NCBI RefSeq assembly: GCF_013393185.1
Contig: NZ_QJQX01000031.1
Coordinates: 62,001 to 126,000, forward strand
Reading direction: 5' to 3'
Source: Sphingobium lactosutens
GTDB lineage: Bacteria; Pseudomonadota; Alphaproteobacteria; Sphingomonadales; Sphingomonadaceae
DNA length: 64,000 nt
Each line of letters begins with the position of its first letter. Position 1 is the first letter of the stretch. Shown one piece after another: positions 25,697 to 33,840 of this stretch. Under the pieces are notes generated by a model. That model was not told the origin of the DNA. It saw only the letters and a list, made by a program, of their open reading frames with translations, and did not search any database. The position numbers were made by a program, and so were the translations under genes.

Positions 25697-27241
25697 ATGA
25701 CGCAGGGAGACAAGGCGATTTTGGCGACGGAAGCATCGTTGCCCCAGCAGCCGGCTCAGGACCGGCCAGAGGACCGGGATGATATCGCCGCTCTCGCCAA
25801 GGGCGGGCGGACCAATGTGTTCGGCTTCCTGCTGCGCCTGGCCGCGCGTCTGCCCTTTTTGTTCATCGCCGGCCGCTGGTATGGCGCCGATGCGCTGGGC
25901 CGCTTCGCCTATGCCGTGCTGGTGGTCGAGTTCATCGCCCAGATCGCGACGCTTGGCCTGAAGCGCGGCCTCGCCGGTGCGCTGTCCCAGACCGAGCGGC
26001 CGCATAATCATGTCGTGACCGACGCGATGGTTGTGACCCTCCTTGCCGCGCTGCTCGGATCGGTGATCCTCGTCGCCTTTCCCCATGCGATGTTCCCGAA
26101 CAGCGGCGTCAATGGCCTCGACCGGTTGCTGGCGCTGGTCGTGATCGCGGTGGCGGGATCGGACGTGGCGCTGGCCGCCTGCGCCTATCGCTTCGACGTC
26201 GGTGCGACAGTGCGGGCGCGATCCATAATCGAGCCATGGGCGATCAGCATCGGCGCCTTCGCCTTAGCCTTCTATTCCACCCGCGATGGCCTGATCCTCT
26301 CCTATGCCGTGTCGATGATCGCCGCGCTGGTCGCGTCGATCATCCCGATGCTGCGCCATTACGGCCTGCCGAGCGGCTGGCGCCCCGATGCCGGCCGGCT
26401 CTGGCGGCTGGCACGGCGCAATTTGCCGCTGGCGGCGGCGGACGGCGTGGAATGGGGATCGCGTCGGCTCGACATGGCGATCCTGGGCCTGTTCGTCAGC
26501 CCGGCGGTGATTGGCATCTATTATGTCGCGCAGCAGGTCGCGTCGCTGCCGCAGAAGCTCAAGACCAGCTTCGATCCCATTCTTGGCCCGGTCATCACCC
26601 GCAATCTTGCGGAGAATAATCTCGGTGCCATTGCCCGGCAGGTCAGCCAGGTCGGCTTCTGGATCATCGCGGCGCAGGCCGGCATCGCGCTGGCGCTTGG
26701 CATCCCCGGCGAGGCGGTGATGGGGCTGGTCGGGCCGCATTTTGTCGGCGGCACCGGCGCGCTCGCCTTCCTGCTGCTGGCCGAAGTGGTTGCGGCCACG
26801 GCGGTCGTCAGCGAATCGGCGCTGGTCTATATCGCCCGCCATCGCAACCTGATGATCTCGCTGGTGATGATCGGCTGTCAGGCGGCCTTCAGCTTCGCCC
26901 TGATCTTCGCGGCGAAGGAAATGCAGTTGCCGCCAATGTGGATCGCCGCCGCGCCCGCGCTCGCGCTCTGTCTGGCGCTGGGGCTGGGGGCGTTCGTCAA
27001 GGCGCGGCTGCTGTCGCGCCTGCTCGATGCGCCGATCAACGCCTGGCGTTGGCCGCTGCTGAGCGCGGCGGGGGTCGCCTGCATCGTCGGTGCGGGCTTC
27101 GTTGCGCTGCCGGCCCGGTTCGAATGGGTCGAACTGGCGGTCGGGGTCTGGGCGATATTGGGCGCCTATGGCCTCGTCATCTGGCGCTGGGGCTTCGGGT
27201 CCGACGACCGCGCCCTGTTCCGCAAGCAGAAGCCGGCATAA
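25697..27241 (+). CDS. Polysaccharide flippase, MOP superfamily
   Basis: The 514-residue protein has about 12-14 transmembrane helices and a soluble N-terminus of about 30 residues. The opening TNVFGFLLRLAARLPFLFIAGRWYGADALGRFAYA and the middle FDPILGPVITRNLAENN are typical of Wzx/MATE-like O-antigen or exopolysaccharide flippases, which move undecaprenyl-linked sugar units across the inner membrane. No glycosyltransferase cluster lies beside it, so the glycan is unknown. It stands alone, convergent with the kinase gene, with a palindromic repeat between. Confidence 0.85.
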   Translation: MTQGDKAILATEASLPQQPAQDRPEDRDDIAALAKGGRTNVFGFLLRLAARLPFLFIAGRWYGADALGRFAYAVLVVEFIAQIATLGLKRGLAGALSQTERPHNHVVTDAMVVTLLAALLGSVILVAFPHAMFPNSGVNGLDRLLALVVIAVAGSDVALAACAYRFDVGATVRARSIIEPWAISIGAFALAFYSTRDGLILSYAVSMIAALVASIIPMLRHYGLPSGWRPDAGRLWRLARRNLPLAAADGVEWGSRRLDMAILGLFVSPAVIGIYYVAQQVASLPQKLKTSFDPILGPVITRNLAENNLGAIARQVSQVGFWIIAAQAGIALALGIPGEAVMGLVGPHFVGGTGALAFLLLAEVVAATAVVSESALVYIARHRNLMISLVMIGCQAAFSFALIFAAKEMQLPPMWIAAAPALALCLALGLGAFVKARLLSRLLDAPINAWRWPLLSAAGVACIVGAGFVALPARFEWVELAVGVWAILGAYGLVIWRWGFGSDDRALFRKQKPA

Positions 27242-27254
27242 TAAAACTCAGTTT

Positions 27255-27328
27255 CCGTTCGTGTCGAGCGAAGTGGAGACACGCTGGCTCAGCGCTTCCC
27301 GCTTCTCGACTTCGCTCGAAGCGAACGG
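27255..27328. repeat. CCGTTCG...CGAACGG palindromic repeat, copy 1
   Basis: The unit starts CCGTTCG and ends CGAACGG; the two halves fold into an imperfect long stem (tcgagcgaagt against acttcgctcga). It lies between the convergent flippase and PfkB genes. Further members of the family are at 31842, 40531, 45241 and 49883. Confidence 0.8.
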
Positions 27329-27340
27329 ATGTAGCTATTC

Positions 27341-28342
27341 TTACGCGAACAGCCTGTCGCGGATCTGGCCCAGATCTTCCTCGGGGCGCGCGCCCCAGTG
27401 CGAGATCACCTCGGCTGCCGCGGCGGCGCCCAGCGCCAGCGCATCCTCGACGCTGCGACCATCGATATGGGCGGCGAGGAAACCCGACGCGAACAGGTCG
27501 CCAGCGCCGGTCGTGTCGATGATCTGCGACACCGGCGCGGCGGGCGCTTCATGGCGCACGCCGTCGACGATGGCGACCGCGCCCTTTTCGCTGCGGGTCG
27601 ACACCAGCACCGGCACCTTGTCGGCGAAACGGGCCAGCGCGGCGTCGAAATCATCGACTTGCGCCAGCGACTGGATCTCGCCCTCGTTCGAAAAGAGAAT
27701 GTCGATCAGCCCCTGGTCGATCAGGTCGATGAAGTCGGCGCGATGCCGGTCGATCACGAAATTGTCCGACAGGGTGAAGGCGACCTTGCGGCCCGCGCCG
27801 CGCGCGGCGTCGATCGCCGCCCGCATCGCCGCGCGGGGCTGCTCGGGATCCCAGAGATAGCCTTCGAGATAGAGGATCTTGGCTGACCGGATCAGGTCGA
27901 AATCGACCGCCGCTTCGGGCAGAAACTGCGAGGCGCCGAGGAAGGTGTTCATCGTGCGCTGCGCGTCGGGCGTCACCAGTATGAGGCAGCGCGCGGTCGG
28001 CACTTCGCCATGCATGACCGGCGTGTCGAAACGGATGCCGAGCGCCCGCACGTCATGCGCGAACACCGCGCCGAGCTGGTCCTCATTGACCTGGCCGATG
28101 AAGCCGCACTTCTTGCCCAGCGCGGCAAGGCCGGCCAGCGTGTTGGCGGCCGATCCGCCGCTGATTTCCTTGGCCTGCGGCATGTCGGCATAGAGGGTTT
28201 CGGCCATGGCGGCGTCGATCAGCTGCATGCCGCCCTTGGTCAGCGCATGTTCGGCGAGGAAGCCATCGTCGCTGCGGGCGAGAACGTCGACGATCGCATT
28301 GCCGATCGCGACGACATCAAGCGTGGGAGCAGTGGCGGTCAC
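27341..28342 (-). CDS. PfkB-family sugar/nucleoside kinase, adenosine kinase-like
   Basis: The 333-residue protein is a ribokinase-fold kinase. It has DVVAIGNAIVDVLA at the N-terminus, ISGGSAANTLAGLAALG near 58-75 (substrate-binding GG), FLGASQFL, SNEGEIQSL and the catalytic/anion-hole motif IDTTGAGDLFASGFLAA near 288-304 with catalytic Asp. The pattern fits the adenosine-kinase-type PfkB proteins of alphaproteobacteria; the true substrate (adenosine or a sugar) cannot be read from sequence. Single gene, divergent from the EI24 gene. Confidence 0.88.
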   Translation of the reverse strand: MTATAPTLDVVAIGNAIVDVLARSDDGFLAEHALTKGGMQLIDAAMAETLYADMPQAKEISGGSAANTLAGLAALGKKCGFIGQVNEDQLGAVFAHDVRALGIRFDTPVMHGEVPTARCLILVTPDAQRTMNTFLGASQFLPEAAVDFDLIRSAKILYLEGYLWDPEQPRAAMRAAIDAARGAGRKVAFTLSDNFVIDRHRADFIDLIDQGLIDILFSNEGEIQSLAQVDDFDAALARFADKVPVLVSTRSEKGAVAIVDGVRHEAPAAPVSQIIDTTGAGDLFASGFLAAHIDGRSVEDALALGAAAAAEVISHWGARPEEDLGQIRDRLFA

Positions 28343-28454
28343 GCAATATCCTTGTCTTGTGGTGGAAATAAAATTTCACGGGCTTTACCGGGCCTGCGCC
28401 CCCCATGCAACGGCACTCATTGACGGAGCGCCGACGCAAGAGGATAGCGGACCC

Positions 28455-29126
28455 ATGGTCCTGACCGCCGCCCTGCGCGCTTTCCCCTCCATCTTCCACG
28501 GCGCTGCGCTGCGTCTGATGATGAAGACGCTGATCCTGACCTTGCTGCTGTTCGGCCTGCTGGCCGCTGCGCTCTGGGCCGGATTTCATGCGCTGCGGCT
28601 GCATTGGGGCTGGGGTACGAACGGCGTGTGGGGCGGTCTTGGCGAAGCGACCGCGACCGTGCTGGTGATGGTCGCGGCGGGCTGGCTGCTGTTCCGCGCC
28701 ACCGCCATGGCGGTGATGGGCCTGTTCGCCGACGATATTATCGAGGTGGTCGAGCGCGACGATTATCCCCAGGTTGCGGCCCGGCCGGTCGGCTGGGCGC
28801 GCAGCCTGCGTTTCGCTTGTCGCTCGCTCCTGCGGACGATCGGCTGGAACCTGGTCGCGCTGCCCGCCTATGTGCTGCTGCTGGTGACGGGCGTGGGGAC
28901 GGTCGGGCTGTTCCTGGCATTGAACGCCTATCTGCTCGGCCGCGACATGGCCGACATGGTCGAGCCGCGTCATCCCGCCCTGCCGCCCATGGCGCGCGGC
29001 AGCCGGTGGCTCATGGGCCTCGTTTCGGCGATTCTCTTCCTGGTGCCGGTCGCCAACCTGCTTGCACCGATCTTCAGCGCGGCTATGGCGGTCCACATGC
29101 TGCTCGGACGAAAGACGAAATCATGA
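28455..29126 (+). CDS. EI24 domain-containing membrane protein
   Basis: The 223-residue protein has four or so transmembrane helices (MMKTLILTLLLFGLLAAALWAGFHAL; TATVLVMVAAGWLLFRATAMAVMGLFAD; LLRTIGWNLVALPAYVLLLVTGVGTVGLFL; LMGLVSAILFLVPVANLLAPIFSAAMAVHML) and the motif AYLLGRDMADMV, as in the EI24/CysZ-like family. The start at 28455 follows AGAGGA. Function in this group is not known; CysZ members transport sulfate. Its stop overlaps the lipoprotein start (ATGA). Confidence 0.85.
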   Translation: MVLTAALRAFPSIFHGAALRLMMKTLILTLLLFGLLAAALWAGFHALRLHWGWGTNGVWGGLGEATATVLVMVAAGWLLFRATAMAVMGLFADDIIEVVERDDYPQVAARPVGWARSLRFACRSLLRTIGWNLVALPAYVLLLVTGVGTVGLFLALNAYLLGRDMADMVEPRHPALPPMARGSRWLMGLVSAILFLVPVANLLAPIFSAAMAVHMLLGRKTKS

Positions 29127-29497
29127 AGACCCTCCGTTCGGGCCTGGCCTCGCTCCTCGCCCTGCCTCTGGCGGCGTGCGGGAGCGCGATCGTGCCCCCG
29201 CCACAGGCCCAGATCCAGCCGCCGCCCGGCCCGCCGGCCAGCGCCTTCACCAGGCCCGGCCCGTTGATGGGATCGGATGCGCGCAAGCTGACCCAGATGT
29301 TCGGCACCCCGCGGCTCGACATTCGCGAGACGACCGTGCGCAAGCTGCAATTCGCCAATGGCCGCTGCGTGCTCGACGCCTATCTCTACGCCCCGGCGCG
29401 TGGCAAGGAGCCGGTGGTCACGCATGTGGATGCCCGGTCGCCATCGGGAACGGATGTCGATCCGGCGGCGTGTGCGAGCGCGTTGCAGGCGAAATAG
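29123..29497 (+). CDS. Small lipoprotein
   Basis: The 124-residue product has a lipoprotein signal (MKTLRSGLASLLALPLAACGS, lipobox LAAC with Cys near residue 19), a Pro/Gln-rich tether (PPPQAQIQPPPGPP) and a small domain containing LMGSDARKLTQMFGTPRLDIRE and CVLDAYLYAP, reminiscent of SmpA/BamE-like small folds, though I would not assign it there. It is probably envelope-anchored and made together with the EI24 protein, with which it overlaps by ATGA. Its stop abuts repeat element copy B. Confidence 0.8.
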   Translation: MKTLRSGLASLLALPLAACGSAIVPPPQAQIQPPPGPPASAFTRPGPLMGSDARKLTQMFGTPRLDIRETTVRKLQFANGRCVLDAYLYAPARGKEPVVTHVDARSPSGTDVDPAACASALQAK

Positions 29498-29787
29498 GCC
29501 GACCGGCAAGGTCACGGGTCCGAAGTTCACAGCGTCGCAGAGCTTTTTCCTGACGCATTTCGTGGGTTTTTCGGCAGGCATGCGCCGCCGACGCGTCGCC
29601 CACGCGCCTGTGACGCGCCCCTCGCGCGTCTGCAGGGTCACGTCGACGCGCCTGTCGCGCGCCGGTGACGCGTCAGCCGGGTCACGGGCGCGCGTCGCCA
29701 TGGTCATCATGACCGGGGGAAGAGCGTGCTGATCCATCGGACAGGATAGATCAGAGGAAATCCTACATTGGAAGAGGAATAGGATCA
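29498..29787 (-). repeat. Dispersed element, copy B (with start hairpin)
   Basis: This is the inverted partner of 19930-20228. Read on the minus strand it begins tcctattcctcttccaatgt, has the hairpin CTGATCTATC ctgtcc GATGGATCAG (29729-29754) over an ATG at 29737, a divergent Arg-codon-rich middle, and the conserved end encoding CDAVNFGPVTLPVG. The end lies directly against the lipoprotein stop. Between the copies' last 14 codons the differences fall mainly in third positions, which hints at a translated sequence. Confidence 0.75.
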
Positions 29788-29819
29788 GGGCGGCATGAGT
29801 GTCGGCAAGACCGCTGTCA

Positions 29820-29935
29820 GCCTTCTTTTCCTCCCCCCTCTCCGCGCCTCCGCGCCTCCGCGTGATTTATTGTTCGCGCGGAGACGCGGAGAAGGCGGAG
29901 AAGGCGGAGAAGGCGGAGAAGGAAAAAGAGGAAAC
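29820..29935. repeat. Imperfect inverted repeat with 9-bp tandem units
   Basis: The left half holds tccgcgcct repeated (29840-29862), the right half cgcgcggagacgcggag and then GGAGAAGGC nearly four times (29888-29922). The halves are roughly complementary around an AT-rich centre (tgatttattgttcg). It looks like a dispersed hairpin repeat that has gained tandem units by slippage. Confidence 0.6.
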
Positions 29936-29971
29936 AGATTGGCAGAAGGGGGGCGGAAGGTGCTTTTATAC

Positions 29972-30061
29972 CGTCTTCCCCGCGGAGGCGGGGATCCATC
30001 TCCCCATCGTGGCTCTCGATGCAAGGTTAGGAGATGGGTTCCCGCCTTCGCGGGAATGACG
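29972..30061. repeat. REP-like inverted pair without a gene
   Basis: Two 32-bp units, 29972-30003 and 30030-30061, face each other across 26 bp. Each has its own hairpin: TCCCCGC ggag GCGGGGA on the left and TTCCCGC cttc GCGGGAA on the right. They match the 32-bp repeats that flank the GIY-YIG gene at 41300-41711; the outer end reads cgtcattcccgcg and the inner end ccatctcc. Confidence 0.8.
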
Positions 30062-30157
30062 AATTTGGGTGGGTAGCGGACTGTCCGCTTCAGGTGGACA
30101 TCTATATTTTAGCTGACATACGATGGCCTAGGTGTCGATAGGAATGGCTCTCCATCA

Positions 30158-30478
30158 ATGATTGATCCGCAGGAACTGTTCGATCGCGTGAAGCAGCTTT
30201 GGCCAGCCGAAGTCTCTATTCTGGAAAACGAACAGAATGACATCTACTGGTCGTTAGAAAAGCGGTTGGGAGACGACGATTGGATGCAGGTTGCTGCATG
30301 GTCATTTCATCAGGCGCTCGAAAAATGTGCAAAGGAGGCTTTCGCTCAAGGCAAAGAAGTCCTGCTCACGTCATCAGTCACCGTAGATGATTTCGACGCG
30401 AATGTGAGGAAAAACCTGAAACATGAAAGCTGGTCAGCAGACAAGCCGCTCTATGGCAGCTTAGGATTAAAACATTAG
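30158..30478 (+). CDS. Hypothetical protein, low-GC, 106 residues
   Basis: No family recognised. The product (MIDPQELFDRVKQLWPAEVS...) looks soluble, acidic and mixed alpha/beta (WSLEKRLGDDDWMQVAAWSFHQALEKCAKEAFAQGKEVLLTSS). Codons are clearly less GC-rich than in neighbours, which suggests acquisition. No operon partner: three repeat structures lie upstream and gltX ends convergently 25 bp downstream. AGGA near 30140 is too far upstream to be an obvious ribosome-binding site for the ATG. Confidence 0.65.
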   Translation: MIDPQELFDRVKQLWPAEVSILENEQNDIYWSLEKRLGDDDWMQVAAWSFHQALEKCAKEAFAQGKEVLLTSSVTVDDFDANVRKNLKHESWSADKPLYGSLGLKH

Positions 30479-30503
30479 GTCTGGCTTTGGTCGCTTTCGA
30501 CCG

Positions 30504-31832
30504 TCAGGATGAGAGCCGCGCCAACGCTTCCTCCCGGCCGATCAGCGGCAGCAGTTGCGCCATATCGGGGCCGTGGTCCATGCCCGTCAGCGCGCGGCGC
30601 AGGGGGAGGAAGAGCGTCTTGCCCTTGCGGCCAGTCTCCTCCTTGAGCGCGCCGGTCAGCGTGCGCCAGATATCGGCGTCGAAGGGCGCGTCCGACAGGA
30701 GGCGATGGGCGGCGGCGAGGAATTCGCGATCTTCCGCCGCCGCTTCCGGCGCATCGATCGGGCCGGTAACGATGCGCCACCAGTCGGCCGCGCCGGCGAC
30801 CGTCTCCAGATTGGGGCGGATGGCGTTCCAGGCGGCGGCATCCATGCCCGCGGGCAGGCGATCGGCCACCGCTTCATAGGGCAGGAGATGCACGATCTTC
30901 TGGTTGAGGGTCGCGAGTTCGCCCTCGTCGAAGCGCGCCGGCGCCCGGCCGAAATGGGCGAAGTCGAAACTGTCGATCAAGGGCTGCGTGTCGGCGAACG
31001 GCTCTACGGACATCGAACTGCCGAGGCGGGCGAGCAGCGAGGCGATGGCGGCCGGCTCCAGCCCGATCTCGCGGAAATGGGCGACGCCGAGCGAGCCGAG
31101 ACGCTTGGACAGCTTGCCCTCGCTGCCGGTCAGCAGCGCCTCATGCGCGAATTGGGGCAGCGGCGCGCCGAGCGCCACGAACATCTGGATCTGGGTCGCG
31201 GTGTTGGACACATGATCCTCGCCGCGCAGCACATGGGTGACGCCCATGTCGACATCGTCGATGATCGAAGGGAGCATGTAGAGCCATGAGCCGTCGGCGC
31301 GGCGGATCACCGGGTCCGAAAGCAGCTTCGGGTCGAAGCGCTGCTCGCCGCGGATCAGGTCGGTCCAGACGATCGGCTGGTCATGGTCCAGCTTGAAGCG
31401 CCAGTGGGGCGTGCGACCTTCGGCTTCGAAGGCGGCGATCTGGTCCGCTGTCAGCGACAGGGCAGCGCGATCATAGACCGGCGGCAGGCCGCGCCCCAAC
31501 AGTATCTTGCGGCGCAGATCCAGTTCCTGGCTCGTTTCATAGGCCGGGTAGACATGGCCGGAGGCTTTCAGCGTCTCGAACCGGGCTTCATACAGGGCGA
31601 AACGGTCGGACTGTTTCTCCTCGCCATCCCAATGGAGGCCGAGCCATTGCAGGTCGGCCTTGATCGATTCCGCATATTCGGGGCGCGACCGCTCCAGATC
31701 GGTATCGTCGAGGCGCAGGAGGAACTTGCCCGCAGACTTGCGCGCCCACAGCCAGTTGTGGAGCGCGGCGCGGATATTGCCGACATGAAGGTGGCCGGTC
31801 GGCGACGGGGCGAAGCGGGTGATGACGGTCAT
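30504..31832 (-). CDS. gltX: Glutamate--tRNA ligase
   Basis: The enzyme charges tRNA-Glu. The 442-residue protein has the class I signature FAPSPTGHLHVGNIRAAL at about residues 5-22 (HVGN in place of HIGH), LRLDDTDLERS, DDVDMGVTHVLRGEDHVSNT, EGKLSKRLGS (KMSKS loop) and a helical anticodon-binding C-terminus. The ATG at 31832 was chosen because MTVITRFAPSPTG is the family start; the frame extends upstream only into a palindromic repeat. Alphaproteobacteria often carry two GltX forms; which this is cannot be told here. Confidence 0.93.
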   Translation of the reverse strand: MTVITRFAPSPTGHLHVGNIRAALHNWLWARKSAGKFLLRLDDTDLERSRPEYAESIKADLQWLGLHWDGEEKQSDRFALYEARFETLKASGHVYPAYETSQELDLRRKILLGRGLPPVYDRAALSLTADQIAAFEAEGRTPHWRFKLDHDQPIVWTDLIRGEQRFDPKLLSDPVIRRADGSWLYMLPSIIDDVDMGVTHVLRGEDHVSNTATQIQMFVALGAPLPQFAHEALLTGSEGKLSKRLGSLGVAHFREIGLEPAAIASLLARLGSSMSVEPFADTQPLIDSFDFAHFGRAPARFDEGELATLNQKIVHLLPYEAVADRLPAGMDAAAWNAIRPNLETVAGAADWWRIVTGPIDAPEAAAEDREFLAAAHRLLSDAPFDADIWRTLTGALKEETGRKGKTLFLPLRRALTGMDHGPDMAQLLPLIGREEALARLSS

Positions 31833-31841
31833 AAATACAAC

Positions 31842-31942
31842 CCGTTCGTCCTGAGCAGCCATTGAGCGAAGTCGAAATGGCGTATCGAAGGATGCTTCGA
31901 TACGGGGCTTCGACAGGCTCAGCCCCTACTCAGCACGAACGG
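31842..31942. repeat. CCGTTCG...CGAACGG palindromic repeat, copy 2
   Basis: It begins CCGTTCGTCCTGAG and ends with CTCAG-CACGAACGG. The inner part has gtatcgaag/cttcgatac. It sits between nadE and gltX on the minus strand and so lies in the gltX upstream region. Confidence 0.8.
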
Positions 31943-31954
31943 CCTTTCCACTTA

Positions 31955-33616
31955 TTAAATCGTCCGAAAACCGTTGGTGATCGGATAGCGGCGGTCGCGG
32001 CCGAAATTGCGGATGCCAAGCTTCACGCCCGGCGGCGACTGGCGGCGCTTATATTCGGCGATGTAGAGCAATCGCTCGATCCGGGCGACGGTCTCCTTGT
32101 CGAAACCGCGCTCGACCAGCTTGTCGACCGACAATTCTTCCTCGACCAGCCCGTAGAGGATCGGGTCGAGTATCTCATAGGGCGGCAGGCTGTCGTCGTC
32201 GCGCTGGTTGTCGCGCAGTTCGGCGCTGGGCGGCTTGGTGATGACGCGGTCGGGCATGACCGGACCGGCCGGGCCGAACCCTTCACCCAGCGACGGGACA
32301 TTCGCGTTCCGCCAGCGGCACAGGTCGAACACCGTCGTCTTGTAGGCGTCCTTCAGCACCGAATAGCCGCCCGCCATGTCGCCATAGATGGTCGCATAGC
32401 CGACCGACATCTCGCTCTTGTTGCCGGTGGTGAGCAGCATGTGGCCGAACTTGTTGGACAGGCCCATCAAGGTCACGCCGCGGATGCGCGACTGGATATT
32501 CTCTTCGGTCAGGTCGCGGCTGCGACCTTCGAACGTCGGGGCCAGCATCGTATCGAAGGCGGCGACGGCCGGCTCGATCGGGATGGTGTCGTAGCGGACG
32601 CCGAGCAGGCGCGCGCATTCGACCGCATCGTCCAGGCTCTCCTGCGACGTGAAGCGCGAGGGCATCATCACGCACCAGACGCGATCGGCGCCCAGCGCAT
32701 CGACGGCGACGGCGGCGGACAGGGCGGAATCGATACCGCCCGACAGGCCCAGCACCACGCCGGGGAAGCGGTTGCGGTTCACATAGTCGCGCAGGCCCAG
32801 CACCATCGCATTATAGATGTCGGCCGGACGCGGATCGAGGTCATGCTTCTCGCCGGGCAGGCAGACCCACTGGCCGTCCCATTTCTCCCATGTGGTGAGC
32901 GTCAGCGCCTCTTCCCAGTCGGGCATCTGGTGCGCGATGCCGAGGTCGCCGTTCATGACGAAGGAGGCGCCGTCGAACACCAGCTCGTCCTGCCCGCCAA
33001 CGCGATTGAGATAGACGAGCGGCAGGCCGGTTTCGCGCACGCGGGTGCCCGCGACGGCATTCAGGCGGCGATCGTCCTTGTCGACCTCGAACGGGCTGCC
33101 ATTGGGGCTGATCAGGATTTCCGCGCCCTCGCTGCGCAGATGCGCGGTGACGAAGGGGAACCAGATATCCTCGCAGATCGGCACGCCGATCTTCACGCCG
33201 CGAAAGTCGATCGGCGCGGGCAGAGGGCCGGGGGCGAACAGGCGCTTTTCATCGAACGTGCCATAATTGGGCAGCTCGCGCTTCTGGCGGATCGCCGTCA
33301 CCGCGCCATTGTCGATCAGCGCGACGACGTTGAACAGGACTCCCTGCGAGGCGACGACGGTGCCCACCAGCATCGCCGGACCGCCATCGGCGCTTTCCTG
33401 CGCCAGCCGGTCGAGCTGATAATTGGCCTGGTCGACCAGCGCGGGCTTGAGCACCAGATCCTCGGGCGGATAGCCGATCAGCTGGAGTTCGGGATAGACG
33501 ATGAGGTCCGCGCCCTTCGCCCGCGCGCGCCATTCGAGCATGGCGTCGGCATTGGCCTTGAGGTCGCCCACGGACTGGGTCATCTGCGCAAGCGCGATCA
33601 CGAGTTTGTCGGTCAT
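31955..33616 (-). CDS. nadE: Glutamine-dependent NAD+ synthase
   Basis: The enzyme amidates nicotinic acid adenine dinucleotide to NAD+. The 553-residue protein has an N-terminal nitrilase-type glutaminase domain (residues about 1-250: LIVYPELQLIGYPPEDL with Glu, KRELPNYGTFDEKRLF with Lys, VKIGVPICEDIWFP with the nucleophile Cys) and a C-terminal synthetase with the ATP-pyrophosphatase loop LGLSGGIDSALSAA and LLTTGNKSEMSVGY. Both halves are complete, so it can use glutamine. Confidence 0.95.
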   Translation of the reverse strand: MTDKLVIALAQMTQSVGDLKANADAMLEWRARAKGADLIVYPELQLIGYPPEDLVLKPALVDQANYQLDRLAQESADGGPAMLVGTVVASQGVLFNVVALIDNGAVTAIRQKRELPNYGTFDEKRLFAPGPLPAPIDFRGVKIGVPICEDIWFPFVTAHLRSEGAEILISPNGSPFEVDKDDRRLNAVAGTRVRETGLPLVYLNRVGGQDELVFDGASFVMNGDLGIAHQMPDWEEALTLTTWEKWDGQWVCLPGEKHDLDPRPADIYNAMVLGLRDYVNRNRFPGVVLGLSGGIDSALSAAVAVDALGADRVWCVMMPSRFTSQESLDDAVECARLLGVRYDTIPIEPAVAAFDTMLAPTFEGRSRDLTEENIQSRIRGVTLMGLSNKFGHMLLTTGNKSEMSVGYATIYGDMAGGYSVLKDAYKTTVFDLCRWRNANVPSLGEGFGPAGPVMPDRVITKPPSAELRDNQRDDDSLPPYEILDPILYGLVEEELSVDKLVERGFDKETVARIERLLYIAEYKRRQSPPGVKLGIRNFGRDRRYPITNGFRTI

Positions 33617-33628
33617 AGTCCGGCCCCT

Positions 33629-33659
33629 AGAGCATTTTCGCTGCTTGCGAAAATGCTCT
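33629..33659. repeat. Perfect hairpin between nadE and prs
   Basis: AGAGCATTTTCGC tgctt GCGAAAATGCTCT is a perfect 13-bp stem followed by GTTTTTC. A looser GCATTTTC/GAAAATGC pair follows to about 33718. The AGAGCATTTTC type of palindrome is common in alphaproteobacterial intergenic DNA. It lies between divergent genes, so a regulatory or repeat role is more likely than termination. Confidence 0.6.
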
Positions 33660-33840
33660 GTTTTTCAATGCCGCATTTTCGAACCGAACGCCCGCTTCGC
33701 GCACGTTCTGAAAATGCTTGGTCCATATTTGTCGCAGGGCGCAAAAGCGCCTTTCCACATCGGACATGCGCCGCTAAAGGGGCCGCGTTTCGCGCATCGT
33801 CATCAATTCGTCACGCCAATCAGTTTGGGGGGTTTTCGCC

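Noticed and set aside
29888-29922. Short tandem units as a possible CRISPR array
   Set aside because: Units are 9 bp and directly adjacent with no spacers; no cas genes are present.
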